Origin: Aquisphaera insulae
GTDB lineage: Bacteria > Planctomycetota > Planctomycetia > Isosphaerales > Isosphaeraceae
DNA: 64,000 nucleotides
Reading direction: 5' to 3'
Assembly: GCF_011064615.1 (NCBI RefSeq)
Contig: NZ_JAALJH010000019.1
Location: 51,888 to 115,887, forward strand
Part shown: positions 43,217 through 54,262 of the stretch, in pieces
Numbering within the stretch: position 1 is the stretch's first letter
Layout: each line of letters opens with the position of its first letter
The notes under the pieces: model-generated
The model's database searches: none
Seen by the model: the letters and a program-made list of their open reading frames with translations, nothing else
Told to the model about the DNA's origin: nothing
Translations under genes and position numbers: made by a program

Positions 43217-44371
43217 GTGATCGAGAACCTCGCGGACCGACTCCGGCAGCATCCGCCCCGCAGAATTTGCGTCATCAAGCCAAGTTCCCTCGGCGATGTC
43301 GTCCACGCCCTGCCCATCCTTCCTTCCTTGCGCAAGCTGTTCCCAGGAAGTCACCTCGCGTGGGTGGTGAATCAGGGATTTCGGAGCTTGCTGGACGGTC
43401 ATCCGGACCTGGATGAGGTCATCGCCTACGACCGCGGCGGCTCCGGTGTCTCGCGCCGGAGCATCGCGGCAACCGCGCGGCTTTGCGGCAGGCTCCGGGA
43501 CGGCCGGTTCGACCTGGCGATCGATCTCCAGGGCCTCCTGCGCTCGGGACTGATGACCGCGGCGACCCGGGCGGGGATTCGCGTCGGCCTGGCGGATGGC
43601 CGCGAGGGATCGACGTGGTTCGACACCGATCTCGTCACGTCTCCCCGGGCCGAGACCCACGCCGTGGACCGGGTGCTCCGGGTCGCGACCGCGCTCGGGG
43701 ATGCGGATCCGCGTCCTGATTTCTTCGTCCCGATCCGAGAGGACGAACGACGATGGGCTCGCGAGGTGCTGGCCCGTGTCGAGCGGCCACGGCTGGCACT
43801 CAACCTCGGCGCCCGCTGGCTGACCAAGCGGTGGCCGCCGGCGCACTTCGCCGAGATCGGCCGCCGGGCGGCGCGGGAGCTCGGCGCCGGGCTCATCGCG
43901 GTGGGCTCTCCCGAGGACCGAGACCTCGCTCGGTCGCTCCGCGAGGGCCTGGGGAACGTCCCCCTCCTCGACCTGACCGGACGGACCACGCTCCGGCAGC
44001 TCGCGGCCGTCGCCCAGGAGAGTGATCTCTTCCTGTCGAACGACACCGGGCCGCTCCATCTCGCTTCCGCGGCCGGTGCAAACGTCGTCGGGATCTATAC
44101 CTGCACCGACCCGCGCCGGACCGGCCCCTACGGTCCCAATGCCTCGGTCGTGAGATCCTGCGTCTGGTGCGCGCCGAGCTTCCGGAAGTCGTGCGATCGA
44201 CTCGAGTGCTTCCAGGAGCTCGGCCCCGGGCGCGTCTGGCCGACGGTCCTCGAGCGGCTCGAACGGGCCGCGGGGTCCCCTCGGCGATCCCACGCCGGCG
44301 ATGCCTCGGCCGGCCCTCATTTCTCGCCACGCCCCGCTCGCGCGGCGGCCGATCCGCCGGGTCGCCTCTGA
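43217..44371 (+). CDS. Glycosyltransferase family 9 (heptosyltransferase-like)
   Basis: 384 aa, GTG start. 'RICVIKPSSLGDVVHALPILPSLRK' is the N-terminal GT9 motif shared with LPS heptosyltransferases, and 'LALNLGARWLTKRWPPAHFAEIG' and 'LFLSNDTGPLHLASAAGANVVGIYT' contain the nucleotide-sugar site of the second GT-B domain. Heptosyltransferase II uses ADP-heptose; in planctomycetes the acceptor is not known. The tail after ~350 is Pro/Arg-rich and likely disordered. Confidence 0.88.
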   Translation: MIENLADRLRQHPPRRICVIKPSSLGDVVHALPILPSLRKLFPGSHLAWVVNQGFRSLLDGHPDLDEVIAYDRGGSGVSRRSIAATARLCGRLRDGRFDLAIDLQGLLRSGLMTAATRAGIRVGLADGREGSTWFDTDLVTSPRAETHAVDRVLRVATALGDADPRPDFFVPIREDERRWAREVLARVERPRLALNLGARWLTKRWPPAHFAEIGRRAARELGAGLIAVGSPEDRDLARSLREGLGNVPLLDLTGRTTLRQLAAVAQESDLFLSNDTGPLHLASAAGANVVGIYTCTDPRRTGPYGPNASVVRSCVWCAPSFRKSCDRLECFQELGPGRVWPTVLERLERAAGSPRRSHAGDASAGPHFSPRPARAAADPPGRL

Positions 44372-44691
44372 GATCTCGGGAGCTTCCTCCGGGGATCGCC
44401 ACGCCTTGCACCATGATGACGAGGCCCCCGGCGGGTCGGTCGCCCGGACGGCGATCGCAGCCGGCCCGCGCCGTCACGTTCCGTTCTTGAAATTCCGCCG
44501 GCGTGGGTGGAAATCGGCGTGGTTTCGGAACAAAGACATAGGCAAGGCGGCTGAGACCGCAGCGAGAGTCAAGGGCGGGAGACCACGCCTGGTGGCCCGC
44601 GGCCAGGTTCCAGGGACCCCGCTGGGGCGAGGGACCGCTGCGCACCGGGATGACGAGAGGCACACCCATCGAGTCGAAAGGTGAATGCATC
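44372..44691 (+). other. Intergenic region upstream of the thioester/PEP-CTERM gene
   Basis: 320 bases with no recognised gene or repeat. The last 30 bases hold the AAAGGTG ribosome site of the gene at 44692. Confidence 0.5.
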
Positions 44692-45447
44692 ATGACATAC
44701 CGAACCGTCAGGAACATGGTCGTCGTCGGCGTCGCGGCGCTGGCCATCGGCGGCACTCCCGGACGAGCCGACATCGTCGTCGACCTCAACATCGGCGGGA
44801 ATTACACCGGCCAGGGCGATCTGAACTACAACTACAATTCACAGGGATATCTCGGGGGAGGGGGAAGCCTCGACACGTCCTACCTCAACAGCGCAAAGTT
44901 GCCCTACCTGTATTGCATCGACATCCCCGACCACGTCAATGTCCCGGCCGAGTATGCCAAGACGCTCGCCACCGACACCGGCCAGGTCTGGCTCGGCTCG
45001 AACACGAGCTCCATCAGCACCGTCAACAATGCCGGGGCCGTCGCCTACCTGATCGATAAGTACGCCGCCGGCGCGACCACGCGGGCCGAGATGGGCGGCC
45101 TCCAGGGTGCGATCTGGAAGGTCATCTACGGCGGCCTGTTCGTGATGAACAGCGGGAGCAACGGATACTCGGACTACCTGACGTACTACAACGACGTCTC
45201 CAATAACGGCGTGGGCCCGTTGAAGACGGCGAGCGTGAGCAGCCTCCTCTGGTTCAGCCCGAGCAAGGACTCGAGCATCAGCGCCTCGCACGCTCCCGGC
45301 ACGATCTACCAGGCCCTGGTGACGCTGAATCCGAGCTATCACTCCGGCGCGGTCCCCGAGCCGGCCACCATCGTGACCTCTTCGATGGGGATCGTCGTCC
45401 TCGCCGGCCTGCGGATGTGGCGGCGGCGCAGGCCCGCCGCGGCCTGA
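44692..45447 (+). CDS. PEP-CTERM protein with putative thioester domain
   Basis: 251 aa from the ATG at 44692. A signal peptide (~1-26) ends at 'GRADIV'. 'YLYCIDIPDHVNV' (Cys75) and 'GGLQGAIWKVIYG' (Gln138) have the Y-C-x-D and xQxAIW spacing of thioester domains, in which Cys and Gln form an internal thioester that can bond covalently to targets. The C-terminus is 'AVPEPATIVT', a hydrophobic helix and 'MWRRRRPAAA', a PEP-CTERM sorting signal removed by an exosortase. Likely a surface protein. No exosortase gene is in the window. Confidence 0.8.
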   Translation: MTYRTVRNMVVVGVAALAIGGTPGRADIVVDLNIGGNYTGQGDLNYNYNSQGYLGGGGSLDTSYLNSAKLPYLYCIDIPDHVNVPAEYAKTLATDTGQVWLGSNTSSISTVNNAGAVAYLIDKYAAGATTRAEMGGLQGAIWKVIYGGLFVMNSGSNGYSDYLTYYNDVSNNGVGPLKTASVSSLLWFSPSKDSSISASHAPGTIYQALVTLNPSYHSGAVPEPATIVTSSMGIVVLAGLRMWRRRRPAAA

Positions 45448-45705
45448 TCTCGATCCCGCACCAGACTCTCCTCATCGAGCCCGCGATCCACACCGGCGGC
45501 CGGCCGCGATCCACCTCGCGGCGGGCCGCCTCCTGTGTTTGCCACTCCCGAGGGAGAGGTCCGGGATCGCGGTCGCGGGGCGGACCTTGCCGCGCGATCC
45601 GACCGCCGAACGGCGTTCTCGGCGATAGGATCGCGGCTCGGAGGGTGCTACACTTGGGGGGCGGTCTTCCCGAGTGTCGAGGCCCTGCGGCGAGTGGGAT
45701 CGATC

Positions 45706-47199
45706 ATGGAATCTTATGATCTGGTGGTGATCGGTGGCGGCCCCGCGGGTATCCAGGGCGCGGCGACGGCGCGGGTCCTGGGCAGGACCGTCGCCCTGGT
45801 CGATCGGCATCATGAGCTCGGCGGCGCGGGGGCCAACACGGGGACCGTCCCCAGCAAGACCCTGAGAGAGACCGCCGTGGTGCTGGCCGGACTCCGCTCC
45901 CGGGATCTCTACGGCGTCGACCTCTCGGTCCGCCGCAAGATCACGGTCGCCGACTTCTTGCGGCACGAGCGCAAGGTGAAGGAGGGGCTCAACGCGCGGT
46001 TCAACCAGCAGCTCGATGCCTGCGACACCCGCGTCATCTTCGGCGACGCCACCTTCGTGGACGCGAATACGATCCTCATCCACGGGCGTTCCAGCGACGA
46101 GGCCTGCGACCCCCACAAGGAACGGGCCGCCCTCGACGAGGATGTGATGATCCGCGGCGACAAGATCCTGATCGCCACCGGATCCTCGCCGAGCCGTCCG
46201 GGCATCTTCCCCTTCGGGCCGGGCGTCTTCGATTCGGACACCCTGCTGAATCTCGGCAACCTGCCGAATACGATGGCGGTCCTGGGGGCCGGCACGATCG
46301 GCTGCGAGTACGCCTGCACCTTCGCGGCGCTCGGCTCGAAGGTCCACCTCATCGATGGTCGCGATTGCCTCCTCCCGTTCCTGGACCGGAGCATCGCCGA
46401 GGCCCTGACGGTCGAGATGGAACGGGCCGGGATCGTCTTCCGCTGGAAGGAGCGAGCCACGTCCTGCGTCGTCGAGGACGTCCCCACTCCGGGGCATCTC
46501 GGGAGGGTCCGCCTGGGCTTCGACTCGGGCGAATCGCTGGTCGTCGAGGAGGTCCTCGTCGCGGCGGGCCGGGTCAGCAACACCGGCTCCCTCAACCTGG
46601 AGGCGGCCGGGGTCAAGCTCGGCGAACGCGGCCTGATCCCGGTCGACCGGTCGTTTCGCACCAACGTCCCGCACATCTACGCCGCGGGCGACGTGATCGG
46701 CTTCCCGGCACTCGCCTCGACGAGCATCGAGCAGGCCCAGCGCGCCGTTCAACACGCCTTCGGGCGCAATCCCGCCCCCGGGACGCCGGACCTCCTGCCG
46801 CACGGGCTCTGGACCATACCGGAGATCGGCTTCGTCGGGTCGACCGAGGAGGAACTCCGCAAGCAGGGTATCCCGTACGTCGCCGGGCTCGCCTCGTATG
46901 CGGACAACCCGCGGGGCCGAATCCTCGGGGACGCGGCGGGCTTCCTGAAGCTCCTCTTCCGACTGCCGGACCTGGAGCTGGTGGGCGCCCACATGATCGG
47001 CGAGCAGGCGACCGACGTCATCCACATCGGGATGATCGCCATGCACGCCCATCTCCGGGCCGATCAGTTCGACGACATGTGCTTCAACCTGCCCACCCTC
47101 GGAGAGCTCTACAAGTACGCCGCCTTCGAGGCGATCCTCGAGGCCGAGCGCCAGGGCGTCGATCGCCCGCTTCCGAAGGCCGCCCCCGGGAGTTTGTGA
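45706..47199 (+). CDS. sthA: Soluble pyridine nucleotide transhydrogenase (Si-specific)
   Basis: 497 aa from the ATG at 45706. 'DLVVIGGGPAGIQGAATARVLG' binds FAD, 'GAGANTGTVPSKTLRE' is the disulfide region of the flavoprotein disulfide reductase fold but carries no Cys, as expected for SthA, and 'TMAVLGAGTIGCEYACTFAALG' binds the second nucleotide. 'IYAAGDVIGFPALAST' and the C-terminal dimerisation domain complete it. It balances NADPH and NADH and may complement the NADP-dependent ICDH. Confidence 0.9.
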   Translation: MESYDLVVIGGGPAGIQGAATARVLGRTVALVDRHHELGGAGANTGTVPSKTLRETAVVLAGLRSRDLYGVDLSVRRKITVADFLRHERKVKEGLNARFNQQLDACDTRVIFGDATFVDANTILIHGRSSDEACDPHKERAALDEDVMIRGDKILIATGSSPSRPGIFPFGPGVFDSDTLLNLGNLPNTMAVLGAGTIGCEYACTFAALGSKVHLIDGRDCLLPFLDRSIAEALTVEMERAGIVFRWKERATSCVVEDVPTPGHLGRVRLGFDSGESLVVEEVLVAAGRVSNTGSLNLEAAGVKLGERGLIPVDRSFRTNVPHIYAAGDVIGFPALASTSIEQAQRAVQHAFGRNPAPGTPDLLPHGLWTIPEIGFVGSTEEELRKQGIPYVAGLASYADNPRGRILGDAAGFLKLLFRLPDLELVGAHMIGEQATDVIHIGMIAMHAHLRADQFDDMCFNLPTLGELYKYAAFEAILEAERQGVDRPLPKAAPGSL

Positions 47200-47518
47200 C
47201 CGGAGAAATCGACCGCATCGGCGTCGTTGACGGAACGAAGCGCCATCCGCATCGCCCCGGGTGCTCCCGGCACCACCGTGTGCATATCAACTCGTAGGAT
47301 GATGTAGCGACGAATCGTCGCGTCGGATTGCGGAACTGATCGTCACAGCCCCGAGCTCACCTCGTCAGGTCAGAGTCCGATCTCGCCGCCGACGGACCGA
47401 GTCTCCGACGGCAACGATCCCCGCTCCTCGCCGCCGGCCGCAAAGCCGGGGCGGATCGCGACGCGCCGGGTCCCGGGCGCGACGGCCCGGTCGTGCGCCT
47501 CGGACGCTGAGTTCGGAG

Positions 47519-47539
47519 CCACCCGATGCGGTCGGGTGG
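47519..47539. terminator. Hairpin between convergent genes
   Basis: CCACCCGA and TCGGGTGG (8-bp stem, 5-base loop). It probably helps stop transcription from one or both sides, but no U-run follows. Confidence 0.4.
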
Positions 47540-47555
47540 ACATGGGCAGGAAATC

Positions 47556-47579
47556 GGCGATGCGGCCGGCCGCATCGCC
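47556..47579. repeat. Perfect 24-bp palindrome
   Basis: GGCGATGCGGCC followed directly by its complement, with no spacer. A perfect palindrome with no loop is unusual for a terminator and is more like a binding site or cruciform element. It lies 55 bases past the 3' end of the LptB-like gene. Confidence 0.65.
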
Positions 47580-47634
47580 AAGCGCGTTTGGTAGGGACGC
47601 CGCCGGCCTCGCAAGATCGCGGCCGGACCGCCCC

Positions 47635-48675
47635 TCAGGCCGGCTCGTCGAGCGCCGCGAACGGATCGTCGTTCAGGTCGCAGGGGAGTGGTCCGGGCCC
47701 CAGCTCGGTCGTGCTGATCTGCTGACTGGAGATGTCCGGGTGATCGGCGCGGGCCGAATGGCTCGGCAGCTCGGGGAGCCGCATGGTGCTGATGGACGAG
47801 GTGCCGGAGCCCCCGGGGTCGTGGTAGCCCGAATCGCGCTCCAGCGCGTTGGGCCGACGCCGGTCGAGCAGGTGGCCGACGTCGAACCGCTCGCCGATGT
47901 AGTGCTTGCGGACCTCTGCATTATTGAGAATATCTTCACGGTTCCCGTAGGCGAAGACCCGGCCCTCGCGGATCAGGTAGCAGCGGTCGGTGACCTCGAG
48001 CGTCTCGCGGAACTGGTGGTCGGTCAGCAGGATGCCGATGTTGTAGGTCTCCACGAGCGAGCGGATCTGATCCTGGATCTCGGCGACGGTCTTGGGGTCG
48101 ATGCCCGCGAACGGCTCGTCGAGCATGATCAACTTCGGCTCGGTGATCAGCGAGCGGGCGATCTCGAGGCGGCGCCGTTCGCCGCCCGAGACGCGATTCG
48201 CCATGGTCTTGCGGATCTTGGCGAGGCCGAACTGATCGAGCAGCTCCTCCTGGCGCGCCTTCCTCTGCTTCCGGCTCATGCCGGGGCGGGTCTGGAGGAT
48301 GGCCATCAGGTTATCCTCGACGGAGAGCTGCCTGAAGACGCTGGAGTCCTGGGCGAGGTAGCCCATCCCCGCGCGGGCGCGGAGGTACATCGGCAGCTTC
48401 GTCACGTTGCGGCCGGCGAACCGGACGCTCCCCCCGTCGCTGTCGATCAGGCCGATGGTCATCCGGAAGCTCGTGGTCTTGCCCGCGCCGTTGGGGCCGA
48501 GCAGGCCGACGACCTCTCCCTGGCCCACCTCGAAGTCCACCCCGTTGACGACCTGGCGGCGGCCGTACCACTTCTCCAGGCCCCGGACTTCCAGCAAGGG
48601 CGCGGACCGCCCCTCCGCCTGGATCGCGACGGGTTCTCCGGCACTCGGACTCTGGCGGACTTCCGGCAGCGGCAT
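47635..48675 (-). CDS. LptB-like ABC transporter ATP-binding protein with C-terminal extension
   Basis: 346 aa from the ATG at 48675, preceded by AGGAGG. Walker A 'LLGPNGAGKTTSFRMTIG', signature 'VSGGERRRLEIARSLI', Walker B 'KLIMLDEPFAGIDP' and the H-loop 'LLTDHQFRETLEV' match LptB, the cytoplasmic ATPase of LPS transport. LptB is normally ~240 aa; here ~20 residues precede and ~95 residues (Arg/Asp/Ser-rich) follow the domain. It lies at the 3' end of the lepA-lepB-lepB unit. No LptF/G/C is in view. Confidence 0.85.
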   Translation of the reverse strand: MPLPEVRQSPSAGEPVAIQAEGRSAPLLEVRGLEKWYGRRQVVNGVDFEVGQGEVVGLLGPNGAGKTTSFRMTIGLIDSDGGSVRFAGRNVTKLPMYLRARAGMGYLAQDSSVFRQLSVEDNLMAILQTRPGMSRKQRKARQEELLDQFGLAKIRKTMANRVSGGERRRLEIARSLITEPKLIMLDEPFAGIDPKTVAEIQDQIRSLVETYNIGILLTDHQFRETLEVTDRCYLIREGRVFAYGNREDILNNAEVRKHYIGERFDVGHLLDRRRPNALERDSGYHDPGGSGTSSISTMRLPELPSHSARADHPDISSQQISTTELGPGPLPCDLNDDPFAALDEPA

Positions 48676-48735
48676 GACTCGATCCTCCTTGATCGCGGCG
48701 AAGGCCGGCGGCACGTCACGAGCCTTGTCCGGCCT

Positions 48736-50493
48736 TCAGCGGATCCACCTCATCCGCTCGAAATACGGCCGGAAGGGCAGCCTCAGGTCGCCTCCCAGCA
48801 CGCTTACCGTCGGGCCGAACGGGACGCCGTGGGGCCAGTAGACGGAGAACGCCTTCCCCGTCAGCAGGCTGCGGGGCACCTCCCAGGACTGTCGGTGGGA
48901 GGTGTCCCACGTGTCGCTCGAATCCCAGCCCCGGCTGTCCTTGCTGCGCGGGCTGTTGTCGCCGAGCATCATGTAGCGATCGCCGCCGAGTGGATAGTCG
49001 CGCGAGCCCCCCTTCCCGAAGCTCGGGAATCGCGCGGGGTCGGCCAGCAGATCGATCAGCTCGGCGCCGTTGCGCGGCGTATGATCCTCGAAGACGGTGG
49101 ATCCGTAATCGACGCGTCCGGGGTACTGTGTATAGTAGATATCCCGCTTAAGGACAAGGTTGCTCACGCGGAAAGTCCCCTCGCGGACGGCGACCGCGGC
49201 GGGCGAGAGATCCAGCGCCGTGGGGACGGGGTTGGCCTCACCCCGTTCGTACTCGGCGCCCTGCTCCCCGTCGGCCGGCCGGCCATCGATGAGCAGCGTC
49301 AGCCGGTCGTCGACGTTGGCGAGCTCCAGGTGGCAGGACCCGGTCCTCTTCTTGAGGACCGTGACGAACTCCTTGAGGACCTCCTCGCCCCGGAAGAGTC
49401 GTGCCATCCCCGTGCCGACGTCGATGGTCGCGCGATAGGGTGTCCCGCCCTTGACCAGCTCGAGGCGGACCTGACCGGACGGGGCCTCGATCTCCAAGTC
49501 GGCCTGCAACGTAAGGTCGCCGACCCAGTGCGGCTGGAGCCACGCGGTCTCGGCCTCGCCGTGCGGATCCACCAGGTCGGAGCCGTCGGACGACAGGTTC
49601 GTGTTGTAGGAGTAGAAGTCCGTGATCAGGCTGCTGCGGGGGGCTCGTCGCGGGATCCGGCCGTCGGCGAGGGCCTCCCACTGCTCGGGATCCGGCACGA
49701 GGTGGCGGTAGCGGAGCTCGGCCCAGTCGGAGGTCGCCGTTGCCGAGCGGAAGCTCGACGCGGCCGACGAGTCGGCCTGCCACGCCCCGGCCGCGGCGGG
49801 CTGCCAGCGTCGCCAGTCCTCGAGGCCATCCAGCGCCCTGGGCCGGTGGCGGTCGTCGTACACGTTGACCTGCATGGCCGACTGGTGCCTCAGCGGCTTC
49901 CTCTGGAGGCGGAAGTCCGCCTCGCCCGCCCCGCGGGCATAGATGTCGCCGTGGCGGATCCGGATCGTCTCGCCGGGGAGCCCGATCAGCCGCTTGATGT
50001 AGCTGACCTCCGGCTCCTCGGGGTAGCGGAAGACGACCACGTCCCAGCGCTGCGGAGGCGAGGAACCGGGCAGGAACGGCAGGTCGTAGGGGAACATGGA
50101 GACGAGGATCCGGTCCCCCTTGAAGCTCGGCTCCAGGTTCAGGTTGCGGGCCTGGAAGCGGCAGTTGACGCAGATGCCGGAGTGGACGCGGCGGGGATAG
50201 GGATAGCCCCGCGCCTCGGTCTCCTCGGAGGCGTTCACCGAGTAGACGAAGCCGCACTCGGGGCAGGCCAGCTCCTTGTGCCGGCCCATGAGGGTCGGGG
50301 CCATGGAGCCGGTCGGGATCACGAAGGGTTGGACCTGGAAACCGCGAGCCAGGAGCGCGGCGACGAACGCGATCACGATCGCCTCCGCGATATCGCGGAA
50401 GCTGTCCTTCGGCTTCTCGTCCTCCGGCTGCCCCTTGACCCTGGCGGCAGTCCCCGGCTTCAAGGAGGCGGCGGTCCGGCCCATCGTCGACAT
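48736..50493 (-). CDS. Giant signal peptidase I with ribbon-type cysteines and large insert (copy 1)
   Basis: 585 aa from the ATG at 50493. One transmembrane helix (~32-50) precedes 'FVIPTGSMAPTL' (nucleophile Ser63). Cys pairs 'CPEC' (77, 80) and 'CVNC' (108, 111) fit a zinc ribbon. 'GDRILVSMF' and 'YIKRLIGLPGETI' (general base Lys167) belong to the SPase I core. The next ~310 residues (about 195-505) form an insert of mostly beta-strand character before the C-terminal box 'MLGDNSPRSKDSRG'. Typical SPase I is ~200-350 aa. It cleaves signal peptides outside the membrane. It is the third gene after lepA and copy 2. Confidence 0.9.
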   Translation of the reverse strand: MSTMGRTAASLKPGTAARVKGQPEDEKPKDSFRDIAEAIVIAFVAALLARGFQVQPFVIPTGSMAPTLMGRHKELACPECGFVYSVNASEETEARGYPYPRRVHSGICVNCRFQARNLNLEPSFKGDRILVSMFPYDLPFLPGSSPPQRWDVVVFRYPEEPEVSYIKRLIGLPGETIRIRHGDIYARGAGEADFRLQRKPLRHQSAMQVNVYDDRHRPRALDGLEDWRRWQPAAAGAWQADSSAASSFRSATATSDWAELRYRHLVPDPEQWEALADGRIPRRAPRSSLITDFYSYNTNLSSDGSDLVDPHGEAETAWLQPHWVGDLTLQADLEIEAPSGQVRLELVKGGTPYRATIDVGTGMARLFRGEEVLKEFVTVLKKRTGSCHLELANVDDRLTLLIDGRPADGEQGAEYERGEANPVPTALDLSPAAVAVREGTFRVSNLVLKRDIYYTQYPGRVDYGSTVFEDHTPRNGAELIDLLADPARFPSFGKGGSRDYPLGGDRYMMLGDNSPRSKDSRGWDSSDTWDTSHRQSWEVPRSLLTGKAFSVYWPHGVPFGPTVSVLGGDLRLPFRPYFERMRWIR

Positions 50494-50600
50494 CCTCTTC
50501 CCTTCCGCGCCGCCGTCCGGGACGGTCCACACGCGCTCAACAGGTGTCGGGGCCGCCACGAGACGGGCGCCCTGGCCTCGCCGCGTCCGCCCGAGGCATG

Positions 50601-52100
50601 TCAGTGAATGTACCGGATTCGCCGCGGATCGGGAACCCAGTATACCGACCGTCCGAAGACCTCGAGGGCCACGACCTGGCCCGGCAGATGGACCAGGAAC
50701 GGCTTCCCCAGGAACATCGACCGCGGCACCACCGGGCTCCCGCCCCAGAACCGGGAGTCGCTCGAGACCGGGCTGTTGTCCCCGAGGACGAAGTAGTCAT
50801 CCGGCCCCAGCGTCCAAGGCTCGGTCACCCCGTGGGGATGGCGAGGTATCCCCCCCAGCGTGCTCGTGTAGTAGACATCTCGATAGAGCTTCAGGTCGCG
50901 GACGGCCACCCTGCCCCCTCGGACACCGATCGCCACCGGCGATTCGTCCGGGGGGGGGCCGGATGTCGGATCGTCGTAGTCGATGGGCTCGAAGAGGGGC
51001 TGGCCGTCGATCGCCACGCGCAGCCTGTGGTCCACAACCGACGCCTCCAGCCGGACCGTCCGCGGCCAGGGAGCGGGGCCCGCGCCCTGGAAGGGATCGA
51101 CGACGGACCGGATTGTCACTCGCCGCCCGTTCCTCGCGACCTGGACCGGGGTACGGCTCTCGCCGGCCTCGTTCACGGGGAGGCGGACGACGAACCGATC
51201 GCCGCCCGACCGGAGGCGGACGGAGAGCGAATCGACGTCGGCGCCGAGTTCCAGCGAGGCATCGAGCGCCAGGTCGGGGATGGTATTGTCCGCCCCGAGA
51301 TCCCCGCCGTTGTAGGCGTAATGATCTCGGACCGGACCGTACCGGCCCAGGACGGGATCCCAGTGGTGATACTGGAGCCAGTCCTCGGGCTCGTAGACTC
51401 CCGGGATCCGCGAGACCGGCTCATGAACGAAGGCCGTGCCCTCGCGCCTCCAGCCCGTGGGCAGGGGCCGGCGCGGCCAGCCCCGCAGGTAGTCCCAACG
51501 GGGGAATCGGTCCGAGTCGTCCGGGACGAACCGGCCGTCGTGGACCAGGATCTGCATCGCCTGCAGCTCGGCGGGCGTCTTGCGGGCGATCCGCCCGTCG
51601 ATGTAGACGTCGCCGCCGCGGACCTGGACCGACTCCCCGGGCAGGCCGACCACCCGCTTGACATAGGCCTGGGTAGGATCACCCGGGAAATGGAAGACCG
51701 CCACCTCCCACCGCCGGGGTGAGCGGAAGTCGAAGAGGAACTTCTGGACGAGCACCCGGTCGCCGTTGCATTCGACGGCGGCCACCCCGTCCAGGCCGTC
51801 CTTGCCGCAGTTGGGGCAGACCGCATGCGGCTGGTGCCCCTCCTCGTCCAGGCCGATCACGAAGGTGAAACGGCAGTTGGGACAGGTCAGCTCGCGGTGA
51901 TGCCCCAGCAAGGTGGGGGCCATCGAGCCCGTCGGGACGACGTAAGCCTCCGCCGAGAAGGTCCGGAAGAGGAGGACCCCCAGGCAGAGCATGACGATCA
52001 GGTCCATGGTCTGCCGGACCACGCCGGTGCCAGGGTTCTCCTGCCATCGTTCCCTGCGCGGCGAACCAGGTTGGGGATTCGAGTCGGGGTCCGGTTCCAT
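50601..52100 (-). CDS. Giant signal peptidase I with ribbon-type cysteines and large insert (copy 2)
   Basis: 499 aa. The layout repeats copy 1: one TM helix (~33-48), 'VVPTGSMAPTLLG' (Ser59), a Cys set 'CPNC' (73, 76) and 'CPNC' (95, 98), 'GDRVLVQKF', 'YVKRVVGLPGESV' (Lys148), a ~260-residue insert, and 'VLGDNSPVSSDSR' near the C-terminus. The inserts of both copies share short blocks ('DVYYTSTLGGI' versus 'DIYYTQYPGRV'), so the genes arose by duplication but have diverged strongly. It starts 9 bases after lepA. Two active SPases may divide substrates. Confidence 0.9.
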   Translation of the reverse strand: MEPDPDSNPQPGSPRRERWQENPGTGVVRQTMDLIVMLCLGVLLFRTFSAEAYVVPTGSMAPTLLGHHRELTCPNCRFTFVIGLDEEGHQPHAVCPNCGKDGLDGVAAVECNGDRVLVQKFLFDFRSPRRWEVAVFHFPGDPTQAYVKRVVGLPGESVQVRGGDVYIDGRIARKTPAELQAMQILVHDGRFVPDDSDRFPRWDYLRGWPRRPLPTGWRREGTAFVHEPVSRIPGVYEPEDWLQYHHWDPVLGRYGPVRDHYAYNGGDLGADNTIPDLALDASLELGADVDSLSVRLRSGGDRFVVRLPVNEAGESRTPVQVARNGRRVTIRSVVDPFQGAGPAPWPRTVRLEASVVDHRLRVAIDGQPLFEPIDYDDPTSGPPPDESPVAIGVRGGRVAVRDLKLYRDVYYTSTLGGIPRHPHGVTEPWTLGPDDYFVLGDNSPVSSDSRFWGGSPVVPRSMFLGKPFLVHLPGQVVALEVFGRSVYWVPDPRRIRYIH

Positions 52101-52109
52101 GCGTGGCGA

Positions 52110-53915
<1,806 letters not shown>

Positions 53916-54262
53916 GCGACAATTCCGTGGCCAGAGAGGAGGCGGCGATTTCGGGATGGACGGGCGAGTCGACCGGCCCCCCGCCGGTCGCCTGGCGTGA
54001 CGGTCGGACTGCTCGAAGGACGGGTCAATCCGGGAGGAATCGGAGCCGTGTGCCTCGGCCCCCGTGGAGCCGGCGGTCTCGAACGATTATATTACGGTTC
54101 TCGCATGAGGGAAAGCCGGCTTGCGATGCACACTCGCACGTGCGTATGTCGCCGCTCGCGAGCCCGGCCACTCGCGTCCCCGCTCCGCCGAGCCGCGGGC
54201 CGGCCGCCATGGGCGGGTGTCGGCGGGCCGTCGCGGCTCTCCTCATGGGGGAGGATCGGCCG
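53916..54262. other. Divergent intergenic region between lepA and FIST gene
   Basis: 347 bases. On the minus strand a perfect -10, TATAAT (54091-54086), lies about 170 bases before the lepA ATG; its -35 (TTTCCC) is weak. On the plus strand GGGGGAGG precedes the FIST ATG. No gene or RNA was recognised. Confidence 0.45.

Larger units (their letters stand above)
47200..47634. other. Convergent intergenic region with two inverted repeats
   Basis: 435 bases between sthA (+) and the LptB-like gene (-), with no recognised gene. It holds a hairpin at 47519-47539 and a perfect 24-bp palindrome at 47556-47579, both listed separately. Confidence 0.55.

Noticed and set aside
47536..50607. A very long open frame (1023 codons) on the plus strand
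   Set aside because: It lies antisense to two clear signal peptidase genes and an ABC ATPase gene; high GC keeps the antisense frame open.
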